Counted from the stretch's first letter, positions 10,758-22,789 are shown. The stretch is 64,000 nt of DNA from Panax quinquefolius (GCA_020205615.1 CM035168.1:5150237-5214236); one strand, 5' to 3'. Made by a program: numbers and translations. The notes: generated by a model from the sequence alone, not told the origin.

Positions 10758-11700
10758 ATGTCACGATTTAAACAAAATACGCCGCTTTTGAACGATATTT
10801 CTATTGTTAATAAATTTCCCGACGATTCTCCAAGAACTTCCCGCCTACCCCGTGAGCGCGTGAAATTGAATTTTGTATCGACCTTGAACCCTGCAGACAA
10901 AACCTATTTCCAAAGCCCCATATCGAATGGCTCCTATTGAACTTCGTGAGTTAAAGACCCAACCGCAGGAATTGTTAGACATCGGTTTTATTCGTCCTAG
11001 TACTTCTCCTCGGGTGCTCCTGCTCTATTCGTGAAGAAGAAAGATGGGAGTATGCGACTTTGTATTGATTATCGGGAGTCAATCATGTCACCATCAAAAA
11101 TAGGTATCCATTGCCACGTATTGATGACCGCTTCACCAGCCAGCAAGGAGCCAAATTCTTTTCAAAGATCGATCTTCGCTCCGGATATCACCAATTGAAG
11201 ATTAGAACCACGACATTCCAAAGACGGCTTTCGTAACTCCAGACGGCATTATGAATTCCTAGTCATGTCCTTTGATCGACTAATGCTCCTCGCCGCCTTC
11301 ATGGATATGATGAACCGAGTATTCAAGGAATATTTAGATCACTTTGTGGTCGCCTTTATTGATGACATCCTTATTTATTCCAAAAGCCGTGAAGATCATG
11401 AGCAACACTTGAGGTCGACACTCCAAAAGCTTCGTGAATATAAGCTTTATGCCAAGTTGAAGAAATGTGAGTTCGCTTGAAGAAGTAGCATTCCTCGGGC
11501 ACGTGGTATCAAGTCATGGAATATCCGCTGACCCAAAGAAAGATCGAAGCTATTCAAAGTCGGGAACAACCTAAATCGCTGGACCAAGTACGTAGCTTTC
11601 TTGGCTTAGTCGGTTATTATCGAGATTCGTGGAAGGATTTTCTCTAATCGCTACTCCATCGACTCAAATTTGACTTTGAAAGATACAAAGTTCGATTGAG
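10758..11700 (+). pseudogene. Gypsy-7 reverse transcriptase
   Basis: A linker (LNDISIVNKFPD, PPERE-like) leads to [14 protein letters not shown] sequence, [29 protein letters not shown] and the catalytic FIDD at 11355-11366 in [17 protein letters not shown]. The frame is open only from 11265 to 11480; elsewhere single-base gains and losses scramble it. Compared with Gypsy-2 and Gypsy-5, most differences sit where those copies have CTG, CAG or ACTG. Confidence 0.87.
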
Positions 11701-12190
11701 CGAAGAATGTGAGAAGAGTTTTCAAGAACTCAAGAGGAGACTTATTTCAAAGACTGCTCGACAATACCATCCGCCTTGAGGGATTTGTCATCTACAAGGA
11801 TGCTTCTCGCAAAGGGTTGGGATGTGTTCTTATGCAACATGGAAAAGTTATAGCCTATGCCTCATGACAACTCAAAGAATATGAGAGGAATTATCCTACT
11901 CATGATCTAGAGTCAGCAAATGTTGTCTTTGCACTTAAAATTTGGAGGCATTACTTGTATGGGGAGAAAGTGGAGATCTTTACGGATCATAAAAGCCTCA
12001 AATATTTCTTCACTCAAAAGGAACTCAACATGCGACAAACGACGCTGGCTTTGAACTCGCTGAAAGATTATGATCATACCATCCAATACCATCCTCGAAA
12101 AGCGAACGTAGTAGCCGACGATTGAGTAGAAAATCATATGCAAGCACGAAAAGCGATATTGTCAACGCAAAGGCCCATTTTGTGTGACTT
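11701..12190 (+). pseudogene. Gypsy-7 RNase H
   Basis: Carries [53 protein letters not shown] and [13 protein letters not shown] over several frames. The first catalytic Asp is preserved although the preceding Ser is changed to Lys. It is the same domain as 2050-2478 in Gypsy-2. It removes the RNA template during reverse transcription. Confidence 0.85.
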
Positions 12191-13726
12191 GCAAAGGATG
12201 GAGATAGAGTTAAAGACTCCAGGACGATGTGATGATAGCAAGTATACGAGTAGAACCGACTTTTAATCGATAAAGTTAAAGTCGCTTTCAAGCTACGCAC
12301 TGAAGCCGATGCGTATGAGGAAGAAAGTGCAAGAAGGTGCTATCGCCAAGCAAGAATCGATGAAGAAGGAATACTTCGAGTCAACTCCACTTTTGTGTTC
12401 CTAACGACCCTCGATTTAAAGTATAATATCATGATGGAGGCGCATAACACACCATTTGCAATCCATCTCGGGAGTACCAAATGTATCATGATATTCGCCA
12501 TACATTTTGGTGGAGCAATATGAAGAGAGAGATAGCGCTGCTTATCTCAAGGTGTCTAACTTGTCAACGAAGTTAAAGCGGAGCATCAAGTACCAAAAGG
12601 TCCATTGCAACCACTTGAAATTCCGTAATGGAAGTGGGAGCACATTACCATGGATTTCAAGCACGGCCTTCCTAAGGTTTCTCAAGGCATTGATGCGATA
12701 TGGGTCATTGTTGATAGATCGACCAAGTCTCGCTTTCATTTCTTACCGATACGAGAAACTTATACACTTGAACGCCTTGCTCAGTATGTACATAAACGAG
12801 ATTGTAAGATCGCATGGTATGCCTCAGATCCATAGTTTCGATCGAGACCCAAGATTCACTTCACGATTTTGGGTTAGTTTGCAAAAAGCTATGGGCACAG
12901 ACTTTCACGATTTAGCTCGCATATCATCCTCGGATGGACGGACAATGAGAGGACTATTCAAACTCTTGAAGATCTATTAAGACTCGTGTCCTTGATTTCA
13001 AGGGAGTTGGGACAAGTTCTTACCATCGGTGGAGTTTTCCTACAACAACAGCTTATCAAGCAAGTATCGCATGGCTCCATTCAAGCATCAGATGGAAGAA
13101 AGTGTCGCTTCTCCAAGATGTCGGGATGAGGTGGGTGAAGCAACGTTGTTGGGACCGGAGTTGGTACGTATGACTACGAAAAGATTCAAACGATCCGACA
13201 ACGATAAAAACCTCACAAAATCGACAAAAAGAGTTATGCCGATCTTCATCGAAAGGACGGGAATTCGATATAGAGATCATGTGTTGTTAAGAGTCGCTCC
13301 ATGGAAAGGAGTTACAAGATTTGGAAAGAGAGGAAAACTTAATCCTCGATTCATCTGGTCATTTTTAATCCTCGATCGAGTAGGAATCGTGGCCTATAGA
13401 CTCGCTTTTACCGCCAAATATGTCTCGTGTTCATAACGCTTTTCACATATCTATGTTACGTAAATATGTGAAAGACCCGAACCATATTATCGAGTTAGAA
13501 CCGGACGAAATAGCGGAAGATTTGACGTATGAAGAGGTTCCCTGCTCAAATTTTGGATAAGAAGGAACATATTCTACGCCCAAGGTTATACCTCAAGTCA
13601 AAGTTTTGTGGAGGAACCACGATGTTGAGGAAATGACTTGGGAGTTAGAATCAAATGAAATCAAGGTATCCTTACCTCTTCAACATACCAGTATCGCACC
13701 CTAATTTCGAGGGCTAAATTTCATAA
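12191..13726 (+). pseudogene. Gypsy-7 integrase with chromodomain
   Basis: Shows [10 protein letters not shown] and CLTCQ of the zinc finger, MDF...[18 protein letters not shown] of the core, [22 protein letters not shown] around the second Asp, and then MLRKYVKDPNHIIELEPDE and the chromodomain VKVLWRNHDVEEMTWELES, ending in a TAA at 13724-13726. It is frame-shifted many times. The chromodomain probably directs integration to chromatin with repressive histone marks (known for chromoviruses), which fits the self-nesting here. Confidence 0.87.
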
Positions 13727-13736
13727 GAAGGGAGGT
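13727..13736 (+). other. Gypsy-7 polypurine tract
   Basis: GAAGGGAGGT between the pol stop and TGTAAGACCCC; one G shorter than in Gypsy-2 and Gypsy-4. Confidence 0.9.
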
Positions 13737-16398
13737 TGTAAGACCCCAACTTTTATAAATAAAGATGAATTTTTCTATAAATATTATTTTTGAATATTAT
13801 GGAATAAATTTGATATAATGTTATAGTTGTGGGTAATATTTATAAATTTTGCAAAGTATGCAAGTTGTTATAAAATATTCGTTTGGTCTGGGAATATTCT
13901 TTTGTTAGGGAATATTCGCATAACGGCTCAATCATCAGTGGACCCCACAAATGTAATTATTGTTTGATCGAGAAAACGACAAAAATATTTTATAAAAATA
14001 ACTACGGAGGTGTTACCGTTAAAACTGCTGAACTACCCGGTGGTAAAAGTACACAAGAATACGCTGTGGTCGCATAGTAGACACTACCTGATTGATTATC
14101 GATGCTTACGTGAGAAGTCACTCACATATATGCTTAATTATTGCTACAAGAATTGCGATCATATCTCTTATATTATTGATTCAATTATTGTCACAAGATC
14201 ATCTCAGATAATATGTTATAGTATTAAATCAATAATTGAGACGATAAGTTATAAATGATTAATAATTGTTGAAAGATTAAATATGTGTTGATTAAAAAAA
14301 TAAAATGATTTGTGGTAAGTTTGATTATTTTATGGGGGCTCATATGTCATCATCTAAGAGTCTCTTCACAATAGTAATTACCTTTGTGAATAGTAATTAC
14401 CTTCGTCAATAGTATTTACCTTCAATAATAGTAATTACCTTCGCCATAGTAATTACCTTCACAATAGTAATTACCTTCTTTAATAGTAATTACCTTCAAT
14501 AGAATAGTAATTACCTACATCAATAGTAATTACCTTTACCGACGTCGAACCACTTCGCTTTCACATTACAAAGCGTCGAACCACTTGTCGCTTCACATTA
14601 CAAAAGGCCGAACCACTTGTCGCTTCACATTACAAAAGCGCAAAACCACTTTTCTTTTCACATCATTAGTCGTCAAGCCACTTGCCTTTTCACACTAAAA
14701 AAAGCTAAGCTAGAAATCTTCTATAAATAGAGGCCTAGGGCTTCATTATTTTTCACGAAATTCATTCAAGCTATAGAGAGAGAAAGTATAGAGAGAATAA
14801 GAGAGAAAGAAGAAGAGTATTTTGTTACTACACCGCCAAGCAGATTCAATCTCCTACCAAATGTAAGGGGTGTTATTCTTTCTTATTCATGAAGAGAACT
14901 CGTTGTTATTCCATTGCTTATTATTCTCATTGGAATAACTCAGATACGCGGTTTACCCTATACTTGGTGACATTCTTCTATTATTCTCATTGGAACATCC
15001 GTTCACATGTGTTTTTTACACCACCTGACCGGTTCCGCTTTTTATTATTATTCTCGCTGGAACATCCTGCTCAGGTGTTTTACACCGACCGGGTTCCGCT
15101 TTTATTATTATTCTCGCTGGAACATCCTCGTCTGTGTTTTACACCTGACTTCGGTTCCGCTTTTATTTATTCTCTTTGAACATCCTATCTCGTGTGTTTT
15201 TACACCGGATCCGGTTCCATTCTTTATTATTCTCGCTGAACATCCTCGTCTGCATGCGTTTTTCACCGACGGACGTTCCGTTATTTATTATTCTGTTGGA
15301 ATAACTCGTCTCAGGCGGCCTATCGCATGCATGGTGATTTCTTTTGTTATTCTATTCTTTATTATACCCAAATTGGTTAAAACTTTGACTTCTATACTCC
15401 ATGAAATTAGTGGAATATCCTTGATATTTCAATGCGTTTCATCCAATATCTTTTCATGGAAATATTCTTCCGATCATTCTTGAATTTTACTCTACAAAAC
15501 AAAGATTACATGTTGATAATTTGACGTTAATAATTCCTCGGATAAAATAATTCTTGAACTTGTTTTATTGAATTCTTATATCATTGTCATCATCCTCATG
15601 TTTATATTATGTTGAAAGTCATCTCAGGCCTCAGAGTGCATAGATGGACTTGGTATGATTATGACCAGAGACTATTCTTGTGTAATCACGACCGTAATGT
15701 TACAAAATGATGTGATAAAAATCCTCGCGGTCGTGAAATTGGTGGACATGCTTGTTGGCATGATCATGACCATTAATGAATACACAAATATTCTCGCCCG
15801 TAGTGTATGAATAATTGTGGTCGTGATACTAAAGAATATCCTCGTCAGAAGTGGGGTGATTCGATGATGTGGAATATTTATTAAAGTCGAGTCTCAAATT
15901 TATAACAAAGATGAAAAAACCTTTAAAACCTAAAAGATAGTAGACTTTATTTTCTACTTGACTTTTTAATGGATCAGATATTCCGTCATAGCTTAAACTA
16001 GTTGTCTATTGTATTTTATCGCTTAACATTGTTGAAGACTATTGATAATTTATTCGCATTATCTTAGTCATAATATTTCTTCTCGGCTAGTTGAGCTCAC
16101 CCTTTCTTTCACCGTTTCTTCAGAAATGAGAATATAGCCGGGACGAGCCTCGGGAAACGAAGTGATGGTCCTCAAGATAGCATTAGTAGTCCTCACTATT
16201 CTGTGAAATAGTGTGATAATAATTGTAATGAGGACTCCTTTTTTCGAGTTTGTATAATATCTAGTAGATTTATATTTGTATTTAAACTCACGCTTTATGT
16301 CGTATTGTACACCTATGCTTATGTTAGTAAGTTGTATTTAAATTCGCACTATGTAAGTGGCGACCCAAGATGGGTGATGTATACCTAATTTTGGGGCG
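13737..16398 (+). mobile_element. Gypsy-7 3' LTR
   Basis: Begins TGTAAGACCCCAAC and matches the 5' LTR throughout, including the AATAGTAATTACC array (14370-14535), the 31-bp repeats (14545-14697), the TATA box at 14722 and the 60-bp array (14975-15310). Differences between the two LTRs are mostly small indels around CTG/CAG. It stops at GGGGCG; the expected TCACA is missing, and LTR sequence of the Gypsy-2 subfamily follows directly. Confidence 0.9.
14722..14729 (+). promoter_or_regulatory. TATA box of Gypsy-7 3' LTR
   Basis: TATAAATA in the same context as at 7243. Confidence 0.75.
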
Positions 16399-16560
16399 GA
16401 CTCCATTTGAGTTTGGATATTGTCTAGAAGACAATATTCGTGTAAAAACTCTAAGCTACGCTTTTGTCGTATTATTGTAAAAGAAGTTTGTATTTGATTT
16501 ATGTACCAAGTATTTGGCAACTCAGAATGGGTGATGTATACCTATTTTGGGGGCGTCACA
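16399..16560 (+). mobile_element. Gypsy-2 3' LTR, right end
   Basis: GACTCCATTTGAG through GTCTAGAAGACAATATTCGTG to GGGGGCGTCACA matches the last 150 bp of solo LTR-4 (about 52586-52735), the same subfamily as 4033-6255. It therefore completes the Gypsy-2 3' LTR. The next bases TTTGT belong to the RNase H of Gypsy-3 and should be the target duplication of Gypsy-2. Confidence 0.87.
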
Positions 16561-17960
16561 TTTGTCATCTACAGCGATGCTTCAGGCTAAGGTTTAGGAT
16601 GTGTTCTCATGCAACATGGTAAAGTCATAGCCTATGCCTCGCGACAACTCAAAGAATATGAGAGAAATTATTCTACTCATGATCTAAAGTTGGCAGCAGT
16701 CGTTTTCGCGTTAAAGATTTGGAGGCACTATCTATATGGGGAGAAAGTGGGGATATATTCATATAATAAAAGCCTCAAATATTTCTTCACCCAAAAGGAA
16801 CTTAACATGCGACAAAAACGTTGGCTCGTGCTGTTGAAAGATTACAACCATACCATTCAATATCATTCTGGAAAAGCAAATGTGGTAGCTAATTTTGTAT
16901 ACGGGTACGAGTGCGATGTTGTTAACACAAAGACCCATTTTATATGACTTACAAATGACAGAAATAGAGTTAAAGGCTCCAAGTACCCACGTGATGATAT
17001 CAAATATATGAGTAGAACTGATTTTAATCGATAAAGTTAAAGCTTCTCAAGCTACAGACCCGGAACTGATGTGTATGAAGAAGAAAGTACAAGAAGGTGC
17101 TATTCCAGAAGCAAGAATCGATGAAGAAGGAATACTTCGAATAACCTCCAGACTTTGTGTTCCTAACGACTTTGATTTGAAGTACAAAATCATTATGGAG
17201 GCACACAACACACCGTTTGCAATCCATCCTGGTAGTACCAAAATGTATCATGATCTTCGATATACATTTTGGTGGAGCAATATGAATAGAGAGATTGCGG
17301 AGTTTATCTTAAGATGTTTAACTTGTCAACGTGTCAAGGCGGAGCATCAAGTACCAAAAAGTCCATTGCAACCACTTGAGATTCCAGAATGGAAGTGGGA
17401 GCACATCAACATGGATTTCATTACTGGTCTTCCCAAGGTTTCTCAAGGCATAGATGCAATTTGGGTCATTGTCGATAGATTAACGAAGTCTGCTCATTTT
17501 TTGCCTATATGAGAAACTTATTCACTTGAACGTCTTGCTCGTATGTACATAAATGAGATTGTGAGATTGCATGGTATGCCAGTATCCATAGTTTCTAATC
17601 GAGACCCAAGATTTACTTCACGATTTTGGGTCAGTTTGCAAAAATCTATGAGCACTGATTTACGATTCAGTTCTGTATATCATCCTCAAACGGACGGGCA
17701 ATCAGAAAGGACTATTCAAACTCTTGAAGATCTATTGAGACTCTGCATTCTAGACTTCAAAGGAATTTGGGACAAGTACTTGCCATTGGTGGAATTCTCC
17801 TACAACAATAGTTATCAAGCAAGTATAGGCATGATTCCATTTGAGGCGTTGTATGGATGAAAGTGCCGCTCTCCAGTATGCTGGGACGAGGTGGGTGAAA
17901 CAAAGTTGTTGGGACCACATTTGGTACGCATGACTACGAAAAAGATTCAAATGATCCGGC
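16561..17960 (+). pseudogene. Gypsy-3 pol, part 1: RNase H and integrase
   Basis: Begins in mid-RNase H (FVIYSDASG) because Gypsy-2 is inserted there. The RNase H runs to the [11 protein letters not shown] segment, after which about a dozen codons of the linker are lost. The integrase follows: zinc finger [10 protein letters not shown]...CLTCQ and core Asp at 17414. The second catalytic Asp is changed to Asn (SNRDPRF, GAT to AAT at 17597), and Glu is at 17705. Stops stand after DASG, at LPI*ETY (about 17510) and at LYG*KCR (about 17858). It is cut at GATCCGGC by the copia element; the frame resumes at 36322. Confidence 0.93.
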
Positions 17961-18400
17961 TGTTAGGTTTGTAATATTCATGAACGCAATCAAATTGTAC
18001 AAAATAAGCGAAAACATGGAAAATCAGAGTTTTAAAAATTTTATAAACCATATACCCGGATCATCCTTTATGCACAATTATTAATTAAACAAAAAAGATA
18101 ATCCCCAAATTATGTACCAATCTATCCGGATTCACTAATCCCCAAATTAGAAATCCAACGATTGAGAACTATTTTAGTTTTAAGCTTTCTGAGAATTTAA
18201 ATCTCATTAGAATGAGCATCATCATTATTCTAAAAGCATTGCTTAAAACAATGGGTTTATCACATATTATAAAATAACATCATGTAGATAATTAAAAACC
18301 TTTAATAAATTAATACTTTTTATTAATTAATGAATAAGATTGTTACAAAGTATATGCTTTATCATCAAACATGATTGGCTTGAGGTATATACTACTTTCA
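17961..18400 (-). mobile_element. Copia-1 3' LTR, internally deleted
   Basis: Only 440 bp against 1830 bp for the 5' LTR. Both ends match the partner LTR (TGTTAGGTTTGTAATATTCA and ACTACTTTCA), but about 1.4 kb is missing between TAAAAAAGATAA-like and TATGTACCAATCTATCC sequence. The missing part includes the minus-strand TATA box. Confidence 0.92.
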
Positions 18401-18415
18401 ATCTCCCACTTGCAC
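18401..18415 (-). other. Copia-1 polypurine tract
   Basis: Minus strand GTGCAAGTGGGAGAT directly before the 3' LTR, the classical copia form (AAGTGGGAGAT). Confidence 0.9.
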
Positions 18416-19500
18416 TAAAGCCAATCGCCATGGTATCTCATACCCTTCTTCTCTAAGTGACGATTATCCTACTGTTGGATAAGCTTTAGTTAATGGATAT
18501 GTAATGTTGTTCTTGAGAGTTCACTATCTCTATAGTGATTTCCCATCTTTCAATGATTCCTATAACCAAGTGAAAGTGCCACAACACATGTTTAGATCCA
18601 AGATGAGACTTATGAACTATTCCTAGTTCTGTAATGAACTTTTCATCCAAAAAATCAACTTGCAGCTTCATTTATAGCTATATACTTTGTCTTTATCACT
18701 AAACCAACAACTCTTTGCTGTTTGGAACCTTTCCAATTCACTGCACCACCATTCATGGTAACGCTTTACCTTAAAGTGGATTTTCTGTTGTCTTGGTCTG
18801 TCTAAAAACTTGAGTTTGTTAAGCCCTCTAGTTTTAATTTAGACCCACCATAAATTTTAATCACATCCTTAGTGTCGGTTAAGTACTTTAAGATGTTTTT
18901 CACTATCTTACAGTGATCTTCTTCAGAATATGACCGATCATCATCAGGTCTAGTATATTTCATTGTATACATGTTTGTCACTCATGCGATCTCTCTTTTA
19001 TGAGTCTATGGGGACTATTAAGAGAGATACACTTCATGGCTCATCAACATGAGATATCTCTTGGAGTTTGCCATGCTAAACGACTTTAGCATCAAATGAA
19101 TATACGTTCCTTGGGTTAAGTCGAGCATCCTATTAAATCTATCTATATAGATTTGTAGCCCCAATTACGATACTCTTCCCAAATCATTCATGGAGGAATG
19201 TTTAGACAACTTTATCTTTACTGATTGTAGCATTAGTATGTCATTCCTTATCCATAGTATATCAACATATAATATTAGGAATGTCACTACTCCCCAATCG
19301 ACCCTTTTGTACACACTAGGTTCATTCTTGTTTTGATAAAATCAAACTCTTTTGATTGTTTCATCAAAACGAATGTTCCATTTTTGAGAAGCTTGCTTCA
19401 ATCCATTTCTCTGAGTGTCTACAACTCTTACCTCATCGTACGTAACTGGATCATCATCTTCTATGATACGTACCTCATCATCATCATCCATGATGAATCC
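18416..19500 (-). pseudogene. Copia-1 reverse transcriptase (C-terminal part) and RNase H
   Basis: On the minus strand the sequence jumps from DDDPVTYDEV straight to GLKQASQKWNIRFDE (about 19410-19350), so roughly the first two thirds of the RT domain are deleted. The catalytic YVDD reads YVDI (about 19270-19255): the second Asp is gone. LTQGTYI and MKYTRPD-like segments follow. The RNase H shows RYHEWWCSELERFQTAKS (about 18770-18720) and DEKFITELGIV (about 18650). Stops and frameshifts are frequent. In an intact element this would copy RNA into DNA. Confidence 0.85.
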
Positions 19501-20690
19501 ATACCTCCTAGATATCTTCGGTACTTATTCCGTTTTACGATTTATCTTGTGAGTACAATAGAATTCTATTTACGAGTTCCTCTTATTTGACTTATAGTGT
19601 TTTATGGTTCTTGAACTCTTCAAGATGTATTATCCTCCCACTAGCCCCTTCAATGATAAACATTTTTATCTTAGAAGGTAACATGTTTTATAACAAACAC
19701 CTTTTGCTAAGTAGGATTATAGAACATATACCCTAAACTTACTTTAGGATGTCCCACAAATTTTTACTTGTCAAATCTTGTCCCAAGCTTATCCTTTGAA
19801 ACCTTTTCAAATAAGTTGGACAACCCTTTATCTTAACATATTTAAGATTAGGAATCCTCCCTGTCCATAACTTTTATGGAGTCTTGGGGCTGGATTTTGA
19901 GGTTACCTTTTCGTGAGATATCAGCCCATTTCTAGGACATAACCCTGAGGGATCTTTGGAATGTCGGTAAAATCATTATGGACCGCACCATGTCCAACAA
20001 GGTACGATTTTTCCTTTCAAATACATCAATCAATTATTGCATATCAGGAGGCGTCCGTTGTGAAAAAACCATTTGAGATGATCTAGAAACTCATTGCACA
20101 ATTATTCCTTCCTTGATCCGATCAAAGAATCCTAATACTTTGCCAATTTGTTTCATTTCTAAATTCTTTGAACCTTTCAAATAATTCACAATTGTATTTC
20201 AGCAATTACACACATTCAACTCTTTAAATGATCATCTCCTTTTCTTATCCTAGTTTGTTCAATTTGCAAAATAATTTTTCATGTAAGTCAAGTATACAAA
20301 ATCCATTAAGTAATATTACAGTTCTATAAAAACATTATTATTATAAATAGAACAAAAATTGTTCTTAAATATAATACCAAAGATTTCATTTTCCAACAAC
20401 AAAATGGAAATAATATTTCTAACAAGAACTGGAATACAATAACAACTTATTGACTTAATAGATTTGCCCGTAGGCATTGCTAAACTATAAGTTTCTATGG
20501 CTAATGTAGCAACCTTTACTTCATTTTCCACACATGGATTACTTATATTTGTTTAGCTTTCTACTTCTGCTTGGTCCCTTCATAAATCTATATTTATGAT
20601 AACCAAAGTCGGTATCCAATACCCAAGTAGAACCTTGACTTAAAGAAAATTTATTTTAAATAATGAACAAAATTGTATTTATGTAATCAA
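19501..20690 (-). pseudogene. Copia-1 protease / pre-integrase / integrase remnants
   Basis: Minus-strand reading gives STWVLDTDFGYH near 20625-20590, where the protease DTG has become DTD. Next comes a pre-integrase-like stretch ETYSLAMPTGKS ... YCIPVLVRNIISI (open 20531-20316), then FKEFRNETNWQSIRIL, and finally GCPTYLKRF and EGASGRIIHLEEF near 19640. The central integrase including its zinc finger is lost, since the pieces are too close together. The collinear order with other plant copia polyproteins makes the assignment firm although no piece is functional. Confidence 0.8.
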
Positions 20691-21494
20691 ACTTCACTAA
20701 GCTTCTTCCGGTTAGCCTCTCGCAAAATGCTTCTTGCGGTTTCTTTCCGATGTCCAAGCTTATTGCGATTGAAGCAAACTCTTTTCTATCCGTGACGCTT
20801 TTGTTCTTATTATCCTTTGTTTTTGCCCTTTCTATTTACCTTCTTAGAATCGTTCTTCTTTTCAGAAGATCCTTTGGCCCTACTAGTAAGACATGGTCTT
20901 TCTTGGTTGGAAAGTGACTCTCAACATTTTTCAACATGTTAAGCAAATCAGCGAGGCTGATATCTAGCTTGTTTATATGAAAAATTCATAACAATTGTGA
21001 AAGGAGTCCGGGAGTGAGTGCAAGATCAAATCATGGCTCAACTCTCCATCCATGACAAAACCAATTGTCCTAATTGATTAATCAAATTGATTATGTTAAG
21101 GACTTTTATCTGTACTGTAGTGTCATCGGTTATTCAAGATTGGAAGAGCTCTTTAGATATCTGATATCTATTTGTCCAACTTTCCCCACCATCAACTACT
21201 TGATGTGCAGGAATATAGTAGGAGTATCCATAGTTTTAGGCTGACGCTGAAGCTTGTTACTCATGGATACGAGAATGATGCATTGAGCCAACTGTGCATC
21301 ATCTTGCCACTTTCTAAAAATAGCAATCTCTTCCTCTGAGGCATTGTCTGCAACCATTGCAGGGATAGACCTATTAAGGACATAAGGTAACTTTTCAGCC
21401 GTGAGAACTATTCTCAATTTCTTTAACCAATCCGTTTAATACGTTCTGGTTAAATAGCATCTAATATGCTTCGCAGTGATAGTGATTTAGACAT
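20691..21494 (-). pseudogene. Copia-1 gag
   Basis: Start at ATG 21494-21492 (MSKSLSLRSILDA). A frameshift and stops follow within 20 codons. The copia gag core is open at 21417-21196: RIVLTAEKLPYVL, DNASEEEIAIFRKWQDDAQL and MSNKLQRQ. Next are the DGELSHDLILHSLPDSF region (about 21050) and a zinc-knuckle remnant CFNRNKLGHRKE (about 20775-20740), in which the second Cys is Arg and the last Cys is missing. Gag would form the virus-like particle. Confidence 0.9.
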
Positions 21495-21694
21495 TGTAAA
21501 ATTATGTAAATGAATTTGTTCTTAACAACATTTTAGCATATATTCTTTTATTAATTACCAAAATAATTTAGGTCTTGTTTTAAATTGGTATCTCCCACTA
21601 TTTTTTTCAAACTATATTACCCTCAATCTATATAGTTAGGCAATATCTAATTAAAGATATGCTAGTGAGAATAAGGATCCCATTTCAAATGTAT

Positions 21695-21990
21695 ATAGCC
21701 TTGTGGTGACACAACAAACTATATATAAATAAATAGGTAGACAATTCTTGTCAATTACATCAACTATGAAACTCCTTGTATTTTGCCTCTTAGATCATAA
21801 TGGTCAAGTGTGTGCACATCCGAACTAAAATGATTTAAGTTAAGTCCAACCTAGCACTCCATATATTCAAAAAAAGAAAAATAATATTGTCCTTGTGGTG
21901 ACACAATAAAATAATATTGTTCAATTTTCTTTATAAGCATCAAATGTGATAAAATTAACATCTCAAAGAATTAAGATAAGCCTTGTGGTG
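21695..21990 (-). repeat. Tandem repeats in copia leader
   Basis: Three imperfect units of roughly 100 bp, each marked by GCCTTGTGGTGACA on the plus strand followed by an AT-rich stretch, near 21701, 21893 and 21979. Confidence 0.75.
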
Positions 21991-22207
21991 ACATAACAAA
22001 CTTATAATAATTAATTGATACTCTATTATTTTTATCATGCTAGAATGCGACGTTCGATATTCCAAATATCTTTGAACGCTTAAGACTTAATATAAAAAAT
22101 TTGAGGGGTTTGCTATTAATTTGTCTCATCTTGTTTAGCGCGCAAGCACATATATATATATATAAAATACGCGGTATATTAATTAACATGTGAAGCATGT
22201 TTGCATA

Positions 22208-22239
<32 letters not shown>

Positions 22240-22732
22240 GTATAAGAATGCACATATAGAATACTATATTCTACCTGGATTGATTATGGACTTTTATTCT
22301 AGTTTGGTTCACTAGAGCTACCAAGTGAACCAAAAGGTCAAACCCTAGGGATGCAAGAATTAATATTTAAATATAACTATTACATTTAAACCCGGGCTCC
22401 ATTACAAACGTGTCTTCAAGCGCTCTTTGTTCCTTGATCTCCAATTCTTCAAAATTAATTCTAACTATTCCTATTACAAAACTATTTAAAATAAATAGAA
22501 ACCTTGATCAGCAATCAAGGGAAGTACATAGGAGGGAGATAAAATTTACATTAAGAAAAATTAGAGAAGATGAGGTACGCAGACCCCATTTAATAAAACC
22601 CATACATTCATGCATCCAACTAAAATAAAATCCAATCACATCGGCCAATAGTCCATAATCAATCCCATTTATTATCATACACATCACCATATGCATCAAT
22701 AAATAACATTCATCTCATGAATAATAAACATT

Positions 22733-22774
<42 letters not shown>

Positions 22775-22789
22775 ATATCATTTAATGGG

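Larger units (their letters stand above)
6256..16398 (+). mobile_element. Gypsy-7: two-LTR Ty3/Gypsy chromovirus, structurally complete
   Basis: The only element here with every part in order: 5' LTR, PBS, gag with two zinc knuckles, protease, RT, RNase H, integrase, chromodomain, PPT and 3' LTR. It lies inside the 3' LTR of Gypsy-2. Both outer ends are imperfect: the left end reads AGTAAGACCC instead of TGTAAGACCC, and the right end stops at GGGGCG without TCACA, so no target duplication can be read. Reading frames are broken by many small indels clustered at CTG and CAG triplets. I think many of these are sequencing artefacts. Apart from those indels its two LTRs look alike, so it is probably a young insertion. 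Confidence 0.88.

Noticed and set aside
6256..16398. Repeat-induced point mutation or cytosine deamination as cause of Gypsy-7 damage
   Set aside because: Changes are mostly indels at CTG/CAG that create CG; deamination would lose C and CG.
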